In this document: positions 11,570-24,329 of the stretch, piece after piece
Position numbering within the stretch: position 1 is the first letter of the stretch
How the letters are laid out: each line of letters starts with the position of its first letter
Notes under the pieces: generated by a model
What the model saw: only the letters and a program-made list of their open reading frames with translations
Databases searched by the model: none
What the model was told of the DNA's origin: nothing
Translations under genes and position numbers: made by a program
Assembly: GCF_032854445.1 (NCBI RefSeq)
Contig: NC_088295.1
Location: forward strand, 83,496,644-83,560,643
Length of the DNA stretch: 64,000 bases
Direction of reading: 5' to 3'
From: Liolophura sinensis
Lineage: Eukaryota; Mollusca; Polyplacophora; Chitonida; Chitonidae

Positions 11570-14180
11570 TAGTAGGAGATCCTTACATATTAACGGGAAA
11601 GTTGTAATCGTCCGTTACTTTTGAATCACAATCTGTTCGGTGAAGGTCTGTAACGCTCGTCATTTTCGAACTGTATCTAATACCACTTAACCTGGGGCTA
11701 GGGGCCATAAAGGTAGCCATGCTCATTACATCTGCATGATGCCTTTATGAACAGTTGCACTCAAAGCACAACTGAGATACCTGTTTCATTGTTATTTGAC
11801 CTGGAACTCATTCATGGACTACGAATTTGGACTTTGATATGCAATTCATGCCTGGAATATCCACTGTCTGCCCAGCATCATTGAAAACTGATGACCACTT
11901 CTCTCTTGTGCTTTATTTCTTATTTGTATAATTTCTTACATACCTTTGTCTTTGGAAGCTAGGGTTAAACGTTGTTTTGGAAATGGATCTTGCGATTATC
12001 GACTGGGAACACCCTTTACAGACTATGAATGGTATATGAATGTCGGACATGACGCTTATATTCAGACAATATTTAGATAAATATTTAGCTCTTATTAGGT
12101 AGGTTTAGTAAGCAAAAACGGCCTCTACTAACTAAATAGTTTGCGAATTAGTTAAACCTACTGCACAGAGAACTTTTGAATATCATTATCAAAAATCCGA
12201 AAATTCATCCGCATTCACCCCCGTTTTACAGTACATATTTAGTCCATACCACCAATCAACTATAGCCAGTGGTGTTAGAACCAGTGGCATGGCCGTACCA
12301 CTTTTCATGACATTCAAAACATATTTATCTTCCCTGGGCAGTGTCAAAAGGGTCAAGTAATTACACTGGTTGATATATTCTGAAAACAGGAGACATGTGA
12401 TCAATGGCCATCTTATCCAGGTAGAATTTCTCACATGTTCGAACACATGGAAGCAGAATTTCCCTTTCCAACAATCTGATGTCACAAATTACAAGCGGCC
12501 AATGCTTTGAAATTCTCTTATTCTGTTTCAATCATGTCCTTTGAGTAGAATTTCAAAATCTTTCCATATGGATGTGGACAGGACGCAATTTCACAAATAC
12601 ACCATTTCACTATATACTTCTGCAGCTAAACAAACTTGTATAAAATTGTACAACATGAAAAATGTGTAGTGTAAACATTGCCCCGTTGAAGCTGAACAGT
12701 CAATACCCTCGGGGGATGTGTGTTCCAATATCCCTGAGTACACCCATCAATAAAGAGAATGTTCTTTTCTAGTCCTCTTACCTATGGCCTCACCCAGACT
12801 ACACATTGATTTCATCCCCTCCCCACAACCTTCCATATTCCTTACTAAGCCCTGAAAAGCACAAAGCTAGCTCACAAAAGTTAGGCTTGACAATTCAGTC
12901 TGCGCCACACACCTATGCCGGATTCAGTCTGCAGTCAAGATTAAGGATCCTTGTCATGATGAAATCATGTCAAGTTTCACACAAGTCTTGCCACTTTATG
13001 TCTCCTGCTTAAACACTCATTAAGAAAAGCCTGAGTTTTTCTTGCTGGCAGAATAAAGGTAAAGCCTTGGCGTTTTAACAAAGAGGAGGTTTTCCTCATG
13101 GCAGTGCTGTGAGCCCACTACTTCCAGCCCACTTCAGTGAAGCCTGCGTACCCTGCATCCCCAAGCATAGCTCAGGTCACTGGTGTATTAACAAATTACA
13201 ATTTTCTCCTCCAAACATAACTCAGGTGTGTTAACAATTCAGCACAGTTTTCTCCTCCCTGGAAATCTGATTTTTGTAAACAAAGTATAGTTTTCTCCAC
13301 CAGACATAATCCTAGAGTTTCAATTTGGAGATCTATCTTTCTTTCAGACACAGATGTAGCATGATACATGTTTGCTCTTCCAAAGTATTGTTATGTTGTC
13401 CTGCCCCATTTTCACACAAAACCAGGTTGAAGATATCATTTTTCAGAACTAAAAACCTAACAAACCTAAGAACATATGGCCTGTGCATGGAGGAAAAGTG
13501 AGAAATTCACACATTTTTGTTCACTTCAAGAAACTAAACTTCAACATGTTAATCTAAATTCTTCTAAGATGGTAAATGTTGTTGACTTATACTGTTTTCT
13601 TGAAGGCTTGTTTTGTCTCTGTGTTTTTCTAGCACTGTGGTTGTGGTGGAAACTAGTCTTTGCCAACAAACAAATTTCACTTAAATGTCGGAATTTAATT
13701 CACACCTGCACACAAGAGGACTTATAATCTGACCACTAATGCAGTGCTATCACCTGTCCCAAGGGCCTCCCTTAAACAACCTCTAAACATGTGTAAACTA
13801 ATGCACGAGATTTCAAACAATCAATATTATATAAGAGAGCATCATAACATTGTTGTTCAGGACACAAGGCCCTGCAGGCACGTGGAGGTGACCTTAGCCA
13901 CAGTCTCACAGTGATCTGAGTTTGTCTTCAACATCTGGTGCATACACACATGTACCTATTCAGCTAAATACACAAGTGAAACACAGTAAGGGTGACAGTT
14001 ATCTTTCAGTCCTTTCAGTCATTTTCAAACATGAAATCATACACTGGGTGTCAGCCCTCTATACCTATCTTCGCCTGTGTGAGGCCCATTTTACAGAACG
14101 CACAGATTTTTTATCAACTGGCTTCTAGTGCCTTATATATCAGTTACAGGTAGGTGTTTAACACCCCAACACCAGAGGTA
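11570..14180. other. Presumed intron, no feature supported
   Basis: AT-rich with no tandem structure. ORFs at 12189-12485 (-) and 13476-13727 (+) encode no known domain; the latter has a hydrophobic stretch but no supporting splice or family signal. Confidence 0.4.
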
Positions 14181-14183
14181 TAA

Positions 14184-14284
14184 GTTACTGGGGTGTATCT
14201 TACATTTCAACAAAAGAGGTGTCAGTTACTGGAGTGTATCTTACATTTAAACACCAGAGTTGTCAGTTACTCTTATATTTCACC
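14184..14284. repeat. Left part of a 41-bp minisatellite interrupted by a SINE
   Basis: Copies of a 41-bp unit (gttactggggtgtatcttac followed by atttcaacaacagagctgtca) lie at 14184 and 14225, then partially at 14266. The array resumes at 14639 after the inserted SINE, so it pre-dates the insertion. Confidence 0.85.
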
Positions 14285-14640
14285 GGCCCATATAGCACAG
14301 TTGGTAGAGCATCCGCTTCAGGAGCGGTAGATCCAGGATCAGTCCTGGGTCAAGTCACACCTAAGACTTTAAAAGAAGGAGTTGTAACTTCATCGCTAGG
14401 CATTCAGAAGGAAGGGGATAGTGCAACGACTGGTTGACCCATATCAGTATAATGGCTAGGGTGGGGCGGCTTACTTGCCTTCGGTAAGTCGTCTCAGTGA
14501 AGCAGCACTAGATAAAAAGAGCGGTGGAAATCCGTCCTGCAACAAGGAGGTACATAACATACACCCTAAGGATTCCTTCGTCGTCATATGACTGAAAAGT
14601 TGTTGAGAACGACGTTAAAACCCAAGCACTCACTCACTCT
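14285..14640 (+). mobile_element. SINE family B, near full length, with (actc)n tail
   Basis: The head is tRNA-like: tagcacagttggtagagc (A-box like) and ggatcagtcctgg (B-box like). Next comes a body with gcggtggaaatccgtcctgc, then ccttcgtcgtcatatgactg, then acgttaaaacccaagcactc, ending in an actcactcact tail. It is flanked by cttatatttca on the left and cttacatttca on the right, a plausible target-site duplication of about 11 bp. Homologous copies lie at 23240, 32701 and 40439. It is non-autonomous: no coding capacity is visible, and the overlapping 72-codon ORF is an artefact. Confidence 0.88.
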
Positions 14641-14755
14641 TACATTTCAACAACAGAGCTGTCAGTTACTGAGGTGCATCTTACATTTCAAGAACAGAGC
14701 TTTCAGTTACTGGGGTGTATCTTACATTTCAACAACAGAGTTATCAGTTACCAAC
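14639..14755. repeat. Right part of the 41-bp minisatellite
   Basis: Three further degenerate units, each with ttacatttcaacaacagag and tcagttactg, directly continue the array found left of the SINE at 14285-14640. Confidence 0.8.
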
Positions 14756-15769
14756 TAATAAGAAGCGTCTTGCCTCCTGACAATACTTAGTTCCATCACA
14801 AACACAGATTTGTCATTCCTCAACCAAATGGGAGGGGTGACCGGTAGACTTGCCAGCTACTAAGAAGTTATATCTGTTTTATTTGTGGACAATATAAAGA
14901 AAAACAGTAGAATTGTCAAAAAGTATTTGACATCACTGTTTTCATGATAACTAATGGCTAACTAAGATTTTTACCTTGATAGCAAAACAAAGAACTGTAA
15001 TTCTTTAACCTGTTTAGATCAACAATCTAAACTCATCCAAACACATTTCAACATTTCACTTCAGCAAAAATGCCACCTGTTGGTGAAAATTCTCTTTTTT
15101 TTATTCTGGGTAAGTAATGACAAAAGATACAAATTTTAAAGAAATTAACACAGACAAAAAAAAATTCTATCACAATTCCAGCAAAAATTTGACAGTAGGG
15201 CCATTTTAAGGGATCATTCAGGTTTACACTCAACAAACCTAGTTTTAATGATGGCCTAACTATCATTCTCTGGCTAGCTGAGCTGTGACGCATTAAACTC
15301 TGCACGATTTCAGGATTGTTAACAGCCCTACATCAATCAAAATGTATGAAATTCTATGTATCAAAATAGTAATATATCAAGAAGATCTGATAATTTCATG
15401 AGGAAAAGAAGCGATTCATACATCACTGTATACCTGCATAAATCTAAGAATATGTGAAATATTGCTTACTATACAGACACAATCAAGATTTTTTTGTTAA
15501 AATCATAATTAGTTCAAAATAGAACTTTTTCTTATTGAATCCCTACAAGAAACATACTGACATGAGAATTACATCCCTACTCATGGAGAGCACATTTAGT
15601 GACAAATCCTAACATTTAACCTGACATTAGGTATCCATACCTGGACATTTCAATATAAGCATACCACTATCACCATGATACATATCTAACTTTCACAGAT
15701 GTATCTGTCATGTGAAAAACTGTTCATAGTGTATTGATACGGTATTATAAGATTACATTCTTAAAATGT

Positions 15770-15836
15770 CGCCACGATATGGCTGAAATATTGCCGATGT
15801 GGCGTAAAGCCATAATCATTCATTCATTCATTCTTA
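15770..15836 (+). mobile_element. 3' fragment of another SINE-like element with (attc)n tail
   Basis: The text gtcgccacgatatggctgaa, then atattgccgatgtggcgtaa, then cattcattcattc is a compact 3' module. I associate it with SINE-type repeats of gastropods and bivalves. The 5' part is missing or too diverged to see. Confidence 0.5.
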
Positions 15837-16276
15837 AAATGATGTGGTCTGCTTGAAGAAAACAATTTGTAATTAAGCTATGCAGCCTTTGCATTATAAA
15901 GTGGACCTACTAACAAACACTGAACAACCATAGATATGATCTTATAGATTGTGGATTTATGAAGACAGTCAGACAATAATTCTAGTACAAAAGTTTATAC
16001 TGCATTCCGAAATTCAATCAGTGCAAAACATTGTTGATATAGTTTTTAAACACAATGGTCAGGATTTTTGTACAACTTAGTTTCAAATTTCTGAAATATT
16101 GTAATGTTGCTTTGCTTTGATAAATACCTATTTGCTATATTTTTGTTCTACTTTTGTTTTTTTCTTTTGTTTGTTGTTAGTTATTTCATTAGATTTTCGT
16201 TGTTTTTTATTTTTGTTTGTCTTTCACAAATAATAGTCACTAGAAATATTAATGAAATTATAATAAACATACTTAC

Positions 16277-16676
16277 CAATTTCTGGCATGGCAGGTGAGG
16301 AAGTGATGGTTTCCGAAGATGACATTATCACTGTGGTAGATGTCATAAAGTTTCTCTGTGCAGAACTTGGTAAAGGGGAAATGACATTGTCACTGGGTGA
16401 TGAATCAACAACAGTAGATGATGGCTCCATATAAGGGGTAGGCCTAATGCTTGAGTCCATCGCCAGGTTTGGGTTCAAACTGGGTTCTGGGCTTGGTGTG
16501 TAGCTGGGTGTATGATCGAGAGTCGAACTGGGTGTAAGGTTTGGTGTCCCCATGTCTGAGGCAAATGCCAGGGAAGCCGTGCTGTTGGCCATCACCGAGG
16601 GTGTTTGACCTAGACTGAGAAACAGTATCAAAAACAGGGTAACAGTTGGTGGCAACAATGCCCCCAGCGAGGGCAT
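16277..16676 (-). CDS. Signal-peptide and Ser/Thr/Pro-rich first coding exon of an unrecognised secreted or membrane protein
   Basis: The minus-strand frame is open from 16787 down to a strong donor (attg|gtaagtatg) at 16276. Of the in-frame ATGs (16787, 16694, 16676), I prefer 16676 or 16694, because a hydrophobic core (VTLFLILFLSLG) then sits at the N terminus and a signal peptidase site can be placed near SVMA-NS. About 100 residues follow that are almost all Ser, Thr, Pro and Asn, with an NST sequon, typical of an O-glycosylated mucin-like stalk. No folded domain is present in this exon. The exon leaves phase 1, which fits the 27-nt exon at 696-722. What the mature protein does cannot be told from this window. 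Confidence 0.65.
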
Positions 16677-16787
16677 TTCCCGCCGGCCACACATCACGCC
16701 AGCAAAATAAACTAACTCACTACAGACTAATACTGTACTCCAGAATTCGTGTCCGTTTGACGTAGATATTTCCAAGAATTTCCGCAC

Positions 16788-18648
16788 CGTGGAATCCTGT
16801 CAGCTGGTTGTGAGAGGATATCCTCCTGCTCTACCTCAGCAGTGTATTGGCCGCTCACCGCGTGGCCTTAGCACACAACTGTAGTCCCCTTTGTTGGTAT
16901 CCTTTCAAGTCAAGACGCTCTACAACAAGGATATTAATCTCTTTCTCTTAAAACTGACACCTTACCAGAAATGCCAGGTGATTTCACCTGAAGTCTCTTC
17001 ACGTGTGTTAGTAAGGCCAAAGAGCATAGCACACAAGTTTCTGTCTGTGGTAGGAGTATCGGCGTATGAAGTCCTTCCCATGTCCCGTACGTTGTGCATG
17101 TGGGACCAGCCCGTTGGCTAATGTGTGTCACTTTGTTTATCGATCGGATAAGAACCTGGTTCAGCCTATTTCAGGAAATAGGTATTACAGTCACCGCTGA
17201 GCTACCGAGCTCTTTACCTGTGCCGGTAGAATAAAATATAATATAATTACATACAACACCTGTTGATTGCCAAGGCTATAGAGGGAGGTGCTGTCTGTTT
17301 TGAACACAGAGTTACAGATGATGAGATAAGAATGAAACGGAATCGGATATGCCCTGTAGGCTCATTAAGATGACATATCCTGAAGCAGTCCCCGCTGGGT
17401 AAACCTACACAGAATTAATCATGTTCCGGTATTGGACATAAGGTGCTGACAGGCGTAAAAGTTGTATTTTACACAGTTTGAATGAGTTTTTCGTAAACCT
17501 GATGCTACTGAATTACACATATAGGTACATGTGACATCTACACCTTAACATACCGGTACTTGGCATCCAGCATTACATTATACACGTATCTAGAATTTAG
17601 TTAATTAAAATGCCCCTCCCCTGCTCCCCCCTCCTCCCTCCACTATACCCGACTCCTCCACACACAATCTCTAACTTCCCATCCCCACCCTCCCCTTCAG
17701 TAAAGATAGAAGCCCGCATCAGTTATCTCTGGCGCGTCGACAGAGACGAACAACGCCTATAGATAATGCCAGTATATTTGTACATATGGTGATAAATGTC
17801 TGTCGGAGGAGTCGGTATAGCTGTGATATCTGGGACACTAGTGAATACCGCTCATTACTAAGGTGTGCAATATATTTTGCAGTATGTAAAACAAAAACTG
17901 TTGTTGTCACAGCCGGTACAGAATCTAGAATGTTCAACAATAACAAACTCCATATACGTGTTCACCACTCCCAGAAAATAAAATAAATAAGTAGTAAAGG
18001 GTTTATATATGTACCTATATAGTGGCGCGAAAAGGGTACACTATGCATCGTATCAATTCATAGTCACACACAACGTTGGTGACTGGTTAAAGACCCTGAC
18101 ATATACACGGTTTATTTATAAACTTAAAATCGTACATATATTTGTTGTCTAAACAGTGACTCACAAACAAATGCTGTATACCGATACCGGTATCGACCAC
18201 AAAGAAAAGCATTTGGACCGCGATTTAACGGCATGATTCCACGCCTTGCACAAAAATTGCCGCATATGTCGAGGGGAACTGTCCGTGCAAATCTGTAAGG
18301 TTTAGCATTTGTTATAAATGTACATGCATATACAAAAGTATATACCAGTGGATAAAGTGTTTATTATACATGCATTTTATTTGTACATTAAAATGACTGT
18401 TTTCATATATTGCCGATTGAGTGATTGAGTATTGTTTTTTACATAACTGGTTAATTACATTATCTCATTATGTATACACACGTAATGATTCCTCGTCGTC
18501 ATATCACTGTACGTATGTTAAATTGACATACCGCCGACGTCGAAAAACTTGGGCTGTTACTTTTGACATCATCTGCACAAAGCTGAGACTTCCAGATGTC
18601 TACTGACAGAGTGAGCAATCGCATGTTTAGCTTAATTCAGGCTTACCA
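16788..18648. other. 5' flank of the minus-strand gene; no gene recognised
   Basis: This stretch probably holds the promoter and any 5' UTR exon of the signal-peptide gene, but no element is distinctive. A C-rich, pyrimidine-dominated tract runs from about 17610 to 17700 (cccctcccctgctcccccct and onward). Short ORFs on both strands look like chance. Confidence 0.4.
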
Positions 18649-18836
18649 GATGGCCTCCGTGGCCCAGTTGGTTAATGCGCTAGCACAGCGTAATCACCCA
18701 TGAGCCTCTTACCAATGTGGTAGCTGTGAGTTCAAGTCCAACCGATGTTGGCTTCTTTTACGGCCCTACGTCTTTCACCAACCTGCAGATGGTTGTGTGT
18801 TTCTACCGGGCTCTGCCCCGTTTCCTGCCAATACAG
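18649..18836 (+). mobile_element. SINE family A, 5' two-thirds
   Basis: The tRNA-like head (tggcctccgtggcccagttg, then ttaatgcgctagcacagcgt) carries an A-box, and gagttcaagtcc is a B-box match. The conserved centre follows: caacctgcagatggttgtgt, then ctctgccccgtttcctgcca. The AAATA tail is absent. It is the same family as the complete copy at 44334-44599. Confidence 0.8.
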
Positions 18837-18839
18837 CAT

Positions 18840-21800
18840 TGTCGGAATCTTTGCGCAGCTTCATTTGCATGTTGGGATTTATCTCGTCGGACGGAAAGTT
18901 TAGACCAGTGACGAATTTCCCCTTATAATTCTATTGACTGACATTTTTCGGAAAATATAGACCCAGCTAGTGAGGAGTCAATGCAACTCATTTTTGCATT
19001 TAGCTGAACCAACTCAAAATTTCTGTATTTTGGTATGTCCCATTAAACACCAAGCATAGGCTACTAGCTGCAGTTTAGCTAATCATCAGTTGAAGAAATG
19101 GTGCTCATTCGTAATTACGATGTTCGTTTATAACAGCCGGGTGTCACGAAAGCTAGTGGAACTGTTCAATCAAGGTGGTGCTGCCACTAAAGATGTATTT
19201 TGAAAAGAACGCGGAAGTAAAGAAAAGCTGAGAAAAATATTATATATAGTCTTGTAAGATATATGCGTGGCTTTTGCCCATATAAATTCTTGTATGAACA
19301 CATTGCCACGAAGTTGTGTTACTCAGAAATAACCAAAAGAGATTTAAAGGGATAATTGACGTTGACAAGTGCAGGGCGCAACGTCTTCGCCCAAGCTGGT
19401 CCAGGTGAATACGCTCAACATAAAAAAGGAGGAAATAGAGAACGTTATCAGCAAGATGTTTAGGCTAAGTGTAATTCATTTCAAGAAATATAATGAGAAT
19501 GACAAATTTATGTGTGTTATGGAGTGTATTTAGACCACAATACGGAACGTTGCCCACACAGCAAGGGCTATAGGAAGCTCGGGTTAAGGAAGTGGGAATC
19601 AGTATTGACTTGGTTGCGGTTAGCAATTTTCTAACACTCTGTTGCAATGTTACCTGACCACACCCGTGTCAGCTATGAAATAAATCGCCAGAGATAAGCT
19701 CATGAGGACATAGGGCCTATTGTCCAACGATTTGTTCCGCAATTGTAAAAGTGTATAATAATTTGCATGAAGGGTATCTGTTCTATTTGAAGACAAATTC
19801 TTGACGGTCAGTGGTCAAATTTTTCATATTCCTTGAGTATTGGAATTTTCTCTTTCAGACTCAAACTGAGGTCAAATAGGCCTATATACGAACGAAAAGG
19901 AAATCAAGAAAACAGCCCAAAGATAAACATCACTATCACTAAGAAAAGGCGTACAAAATTATTCCGTTATTAAAAGGCACTTTTGCCCTTTGCAAACACT
20001 GGTGTGTTATCCAGTGTATTGATGCTTTTACACTAAATTTTTCATCCATCGTCGTCTTATAAAAAAAATTGTGTTTCGTCTGTTAGGCACATTATGACTT
20101 AGAACTGCACAGCGACCGGAAAGCTTTCAGTTAACCCTTGTCTTGCAAAGCTATTGTCTTTCTGGGTAGATTGAATTGACAGTATCCATGGAGTCTTCGT
20201 CTGTCTAAATAAGATCTAAGTGGGACATTCTTCGTTTTCATTTATCACGGTGCAATGTAGGACAATCCATACATGCACGACTGCGGCATAGTGTGACGAT
20301 GTACTAGTACAACATGCCTGGGTTCGTACACTATAAGTATCATTATACTGAAACATATGTGGTGTGTGGGGTTAGGCACCTATATAGTGTGAGGCAGTGG
20401 TTTACCCCCAAGAAATTTGGTCAGATGTGCAACAAAAACATTCGTATCCTCAAAAATACATACTTATATCGTACATATGGTGGACTCCTATTTGGTTGTA
20501 TGATCTGTTTGTAGATCATCGCATGCAAGTCAATGTCGTTATTTAAGAAAACTTAATTCAATATATACTGGACTGTGACACTCCCTATGCTCTGGGATAT
20601 TTTAGTGGTATTTTAAAACTTTTTATTTCCGTTACAGTAGTCGTATTTTATATATTAGTATTTTTTTAGTTCCACAACCAATCCATTGCTATTTTTCACA
20701 TTTCTGTTCTTTATCCCATACCTTAAGTTTATACTTGGTTTATATTTTGGTTGTATGCGTCATGACTCATACATACAAACACGTTTAAGGTCCTGGGTAA
20801 GCAATTAGACAGACAACATATATTTAAACAGATCCAACATGTATAGGACTGCGTGCAGTGAAACGCCCATCCGTTTCGCTATCAGTCGTTATAGTTTTGG
20901 GTAATATGGCTCTTACGTTTTGATCAACTTTCTTGGACAATTTGTCTTGGACGATTTTTCCCTGGCACGATTTCGCCTGTGGCCACATGTACGACCTCAC
21001 AAGGTATATATATGTATCATCATCAAACAGATGTGCAGCTCGTCCTGCTCGGGTCAGACAGAATATAGTGTTAACCACCGTCGGATTATTGTCACAATTA
21101 TTTGTCACGAACGTGTGGTGAAATAGGACTGAAGCAGGAAATTCGAATTTCCTGCATGTGCGTCTTTTGAAAAAGAGGAAGTTACTCTTAGATTGACTAT
21201 CCCCCTCCCCCTCAAAAAAGCAAACAGCGCCTGTATATTGATACGTAATTAGGAAAGTATTCGTTCCTCTCAGAGCTACGTGTTGACATATTTTCGAATC
21301 TGGCACAAGGGACACATTATCACGTAGTGATGTGTCATCGTGCCCACCGTATAGTACGTAATATTACACAGAATTTGATTATGTCTAAGGTAACCATGGG
21401 TCTCCACACGGAAGATAAATGGCTCCATTGTCGTCTCCATTTTCCAGAAGTATTCTTAACAGAAAGATCGAAAGACTGAAAATTAAGGTTTGTGTAAAAA
21501 CATAAAAACTCTGGGTCAAAAATAAATAAACCATTCTTGAATTAAAGAACATATCACCTTTAAATGATATACGCGTCATTTAAAAGACCATTTCGAGGCA
21601 ATTCTTAAGCATGGCTTTCGTAATTTGTTTTGTTTACGGTTAATTATAAAGTACTGAGGCTTTTTGATGGACTTATTTTTTTGTTATCATACTGAATAAG
21701 CGGAACAATCATCGTCAACACCTGTAGTGCTAGGTCTATATATGTATTTAATGAGGAAAAAAACAGTTTGAGTAAAACAGAAGCAGCAACGACAGTGTAA

Positions 21801-23070
21801 TAGTTGTGTGCAGGTTACAAGTAATCGGTGAAATCGCTAGGTTATATGTCATAGGCCCGACAGTGTAATGTGCATCGGTTAATTAGTTAATGTACCGACA
21901 GTTATGATTTTGACACATATATAAGGCAGCTTTGTGCACGGGGATGGCTTTCTTTATAAAGGCCTTAAATTTTGAATCCTTTAAAGTATGTAAATATATT
22001 CACCAATCCAAATCATCTGCGCGGCGGTGAGACTAATACCAGCTTTACAGGTCATTACTGCGAATAAATGAGACAAACTATTTAGAGAAGTGTTTAACTT
22101 TAGAGATTGTGTAAGGTGTATCCACGTAGGCCTATATACAGATGGTTGTATGCTGTGTAGATGTAATACTTGTCGACGCCTGAGATGATTACGGAGGCAA
22201 ACAGTTGCTACGGGATGGCACACACACATACACCCAGACAGCACACAGGATTCTGTGTGTTAAAGGCACAGTCACACTTAAGTAATAATTTCCCATCACC
22301 TAAACTCTTTTCTGCACATATACGCTGCAACCAAGTGTGTGAATAGTTATGTAGAGGAAGGAATACTAATACATATGTTCTTGAAATTGCCATTCTTCAC
22401 ACTACAGATTTTTAAAAAAATGTTTGCCCTGTTTTGTTAAGATCAGTAAGAAAAGCACACTGCTGGAGGACGTATTAGGCCAACACACCAGTTTGTAAAG
22501 AATTGACTTGGAAAGGGGTCTTTATACAAAGGGTCGTGTAAAACTAGGCGTGAATCGTGGGCTGCAATATGATGAGATCTGGGACCTTACATTTACCCTC
22601 TTCCCCTTATTTGAATTACACCTAGATTATATGCATACCAGCACCCTCTTCGGGTAACAAAGGGTGCAAGCCTTCAGGTATTTGTTCTGGGCGTCTATAA
22701 CACCACCCAATAGCCGCGTTACATTACTAAGCGCTAAAAAGAGGACTGGGAAAAACAAGATAATAAAGAACACGTTTCCAGAGGTGCTATTTCTTCGTCA
22801 CTAGATGATTCTTGGTACATAAATCTGTGATTTTACAAGAATTAGTAGTTGCTTGCATAAAACCTATTTCTTCATTGTGTCAATGATTGTACATCGCGTA
22901 CGTTCAGCATACACTTCAGTACCAAACAAATATGAAGTATGCGGATGTTTTCGAGTTGTGAAGGCGCTTCACGCCTGGTGGACAGAAGTTAACAGTGATA
23001 CGCTTATACCTGGTGGCAAGTACACAGTGTGGACCTGTATATATAGCCTGTATATATGACTCTACACACT
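18840..23070. other. Intergenic sequence, nothing convincing
   Basis: No recognised gene. The longest ORF (20824-21315, minus, 163 codons) has no known motif, no signal peptide and no splice context. It is long for this base composition, so it is noted but not called. No RNA gene is seen. Confidence 0.35.
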
Positions 23071-23074
23071 ATGC

Positions 23075-23690
23075 TGTGGATTTCCTCACCTGAATATGAT
23101 TCTGCTTACTGTAAAATATTGTTATCCACAATACAATATGGTTCTTCACATCGGAATTAGTATCTGTGCGCTAAAATGTGGCTATGCCCTCTGTAGTGTG
23201 GTCCACTATACAGTAGAATATATGTGCAAGGCTACTCACACCAGGATAGGGCTCTGGTCACACCTTAGACCTACAAAGAGGAAGTTGTAGCCTCCTCGCT
23301 CCTCGCAGCGTTAAGGGAATAGCGCCACAACTCTTAGTGAAGCAGCACATAAAAAAGCGGTGGAAATCCGTCCTGCAACAAAGAGGCACATTACACGTAC
23401 ATGCACTCTAAGGACTCCTTAGTCGCCATATGACTAAACAATTGTTAAGTACGACGTTAAACCTCCAAGAACTCACTCACTCTGCTCACCAAAATATGGT
23501 TAAATATAGTGTATAATGTGGCTCTCTGGAGATACCGCTTCACACCGAAATACGACTTTTCACGCTAGAATATGGTTCTGCGCACTGGAATACATGTTTC
23601 ACAACATGCAGAGTAAGACTTTTCGAACTGCACAACAGAATAAGACTCGCCACACGAGCATATGCCTATTCATGAAGAAAAAACCTGTTC
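23075..23690. repeat. Degenerate ~22-26 bp minisatellite interrupted by a SINE
   Basis: Repeated phrases of the type cac-cgRaatatggttctgc recur every 22-26 bp from about 23080 to 23240 and again from 23485 to 23670 (for example acctgaatatgattctgct, cacaatacaatatggttctt, cgctagaatatggttctgcg, cactggaatacatg). The SINE at 23240-23484 splits the array. The divergence between units suggests an old array. Confidence 0.6.
23240..23484 (+). mobile_element. SINE family B, 5'-truncated copy
   Basis: It matches the family from ggtcacaccttagacctaca through gcggtggaaatccgtcctgc and ccatatgactaaacaattgt to an aactcactcactc tail. The tRNA-like head is largely lost. It lies within the degenerate minisatellite. 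Confidence 0.82.
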
Positions 23691-24126
23691 ATAAGAAATG
23701 GATAGTTCTACTCATCCGAATGTACTATTCACTGTTTTTCATGGTGTATGATTATTTTGCTGGACATAGTTAAGCAATTAAAAAGAACTGACTTCAAACA
23801 CGAGTCCATCAACCATCTAAGATCAATGAGAACATGCATGTATGCTTTTTTTTAAAATATCGCGACAGTTAGAATTTCGGAATAGGGTAGTAAGGTAAAA
23901 TCACACGTATATAAACGGTAAATGTGAACTTTTTACTCCATGCTAAAGATCTTCATGAAGTTGGAAGGTGTCACCGTTTTAATCATTTTGCTAGGAACAT
24001 CATTGGATTAAGTCGTTTCAAGCAGCTACTATATACCATACAACCAAATCTTGTTGCAACATGAAACTGTATGGTATGTGCCATTGACAGAGAATGGATG
24101 AAGTTATTCATTCATTAACTTGATAA

Positions 24127-24320
24127 GTGTTAAATGGCGTTTTCAAGAAGTTTTCGATTATGTATGACCGCGATCCGATTTATGGGTGGATGAGTAAACC
24201 ACCGCTCTTCGGCAGGCACCTGATACGTCCTCTGACTTAAAGTCGCAGCCAAAAATGCAAGAGCTGGATTTGAACACGCGACCTCAATGGACAAGGCCAA
24301 GTTATATTTTAAGAACAGTT
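24127..24320 (-). mobile_element. Diverged SINE (family C), minus orientation
   Basis: The reverse complement carries a B-box-like cgtgttcaaatccagc. The plus text gagtaaaccaccgctcttcg, then caggcacctgatacgtcctc resembles the conserved centre of CORE-type molluscan SINEs, and a related stretch lies at 27395-27560. Boundaries are uncertain. Confidence 0.45.
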
Positions 24321-24329
24321 TGGTTTCAC

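Noticed and set aside
13476-13727. 83-codon ORF with a hydrophobic segment
   Set aside because: No splice context, no family resemblance and no homologous copy; a hydrophobic run is common in T-rich DNA.
14285-14380. True tRNA gene at the SINE head
   Set aside because: The cloverleaf pairing is incomplete and the text continues into the SINE body and tail; the other family copies show the same structure.
16104-16298. Phe-rich 64-codon plus ORF
   Set aside because: It is a translation of a T-rich low-complexity tract and overlaps the supported minus-strand exon donor.
18649-18740. True tRNA gene at 18.65 kb
   Set aside because: It is the tRNA-derived head of a family A SINE, followed by the SINE centre.
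20824-21315. 163-codon minus ORF
   Set aside because: No motif, signal peptide or splice-site support; overlapping plus-strand ORFs are also open, so the length may be a composition effect. Not refuted, only unsupported.
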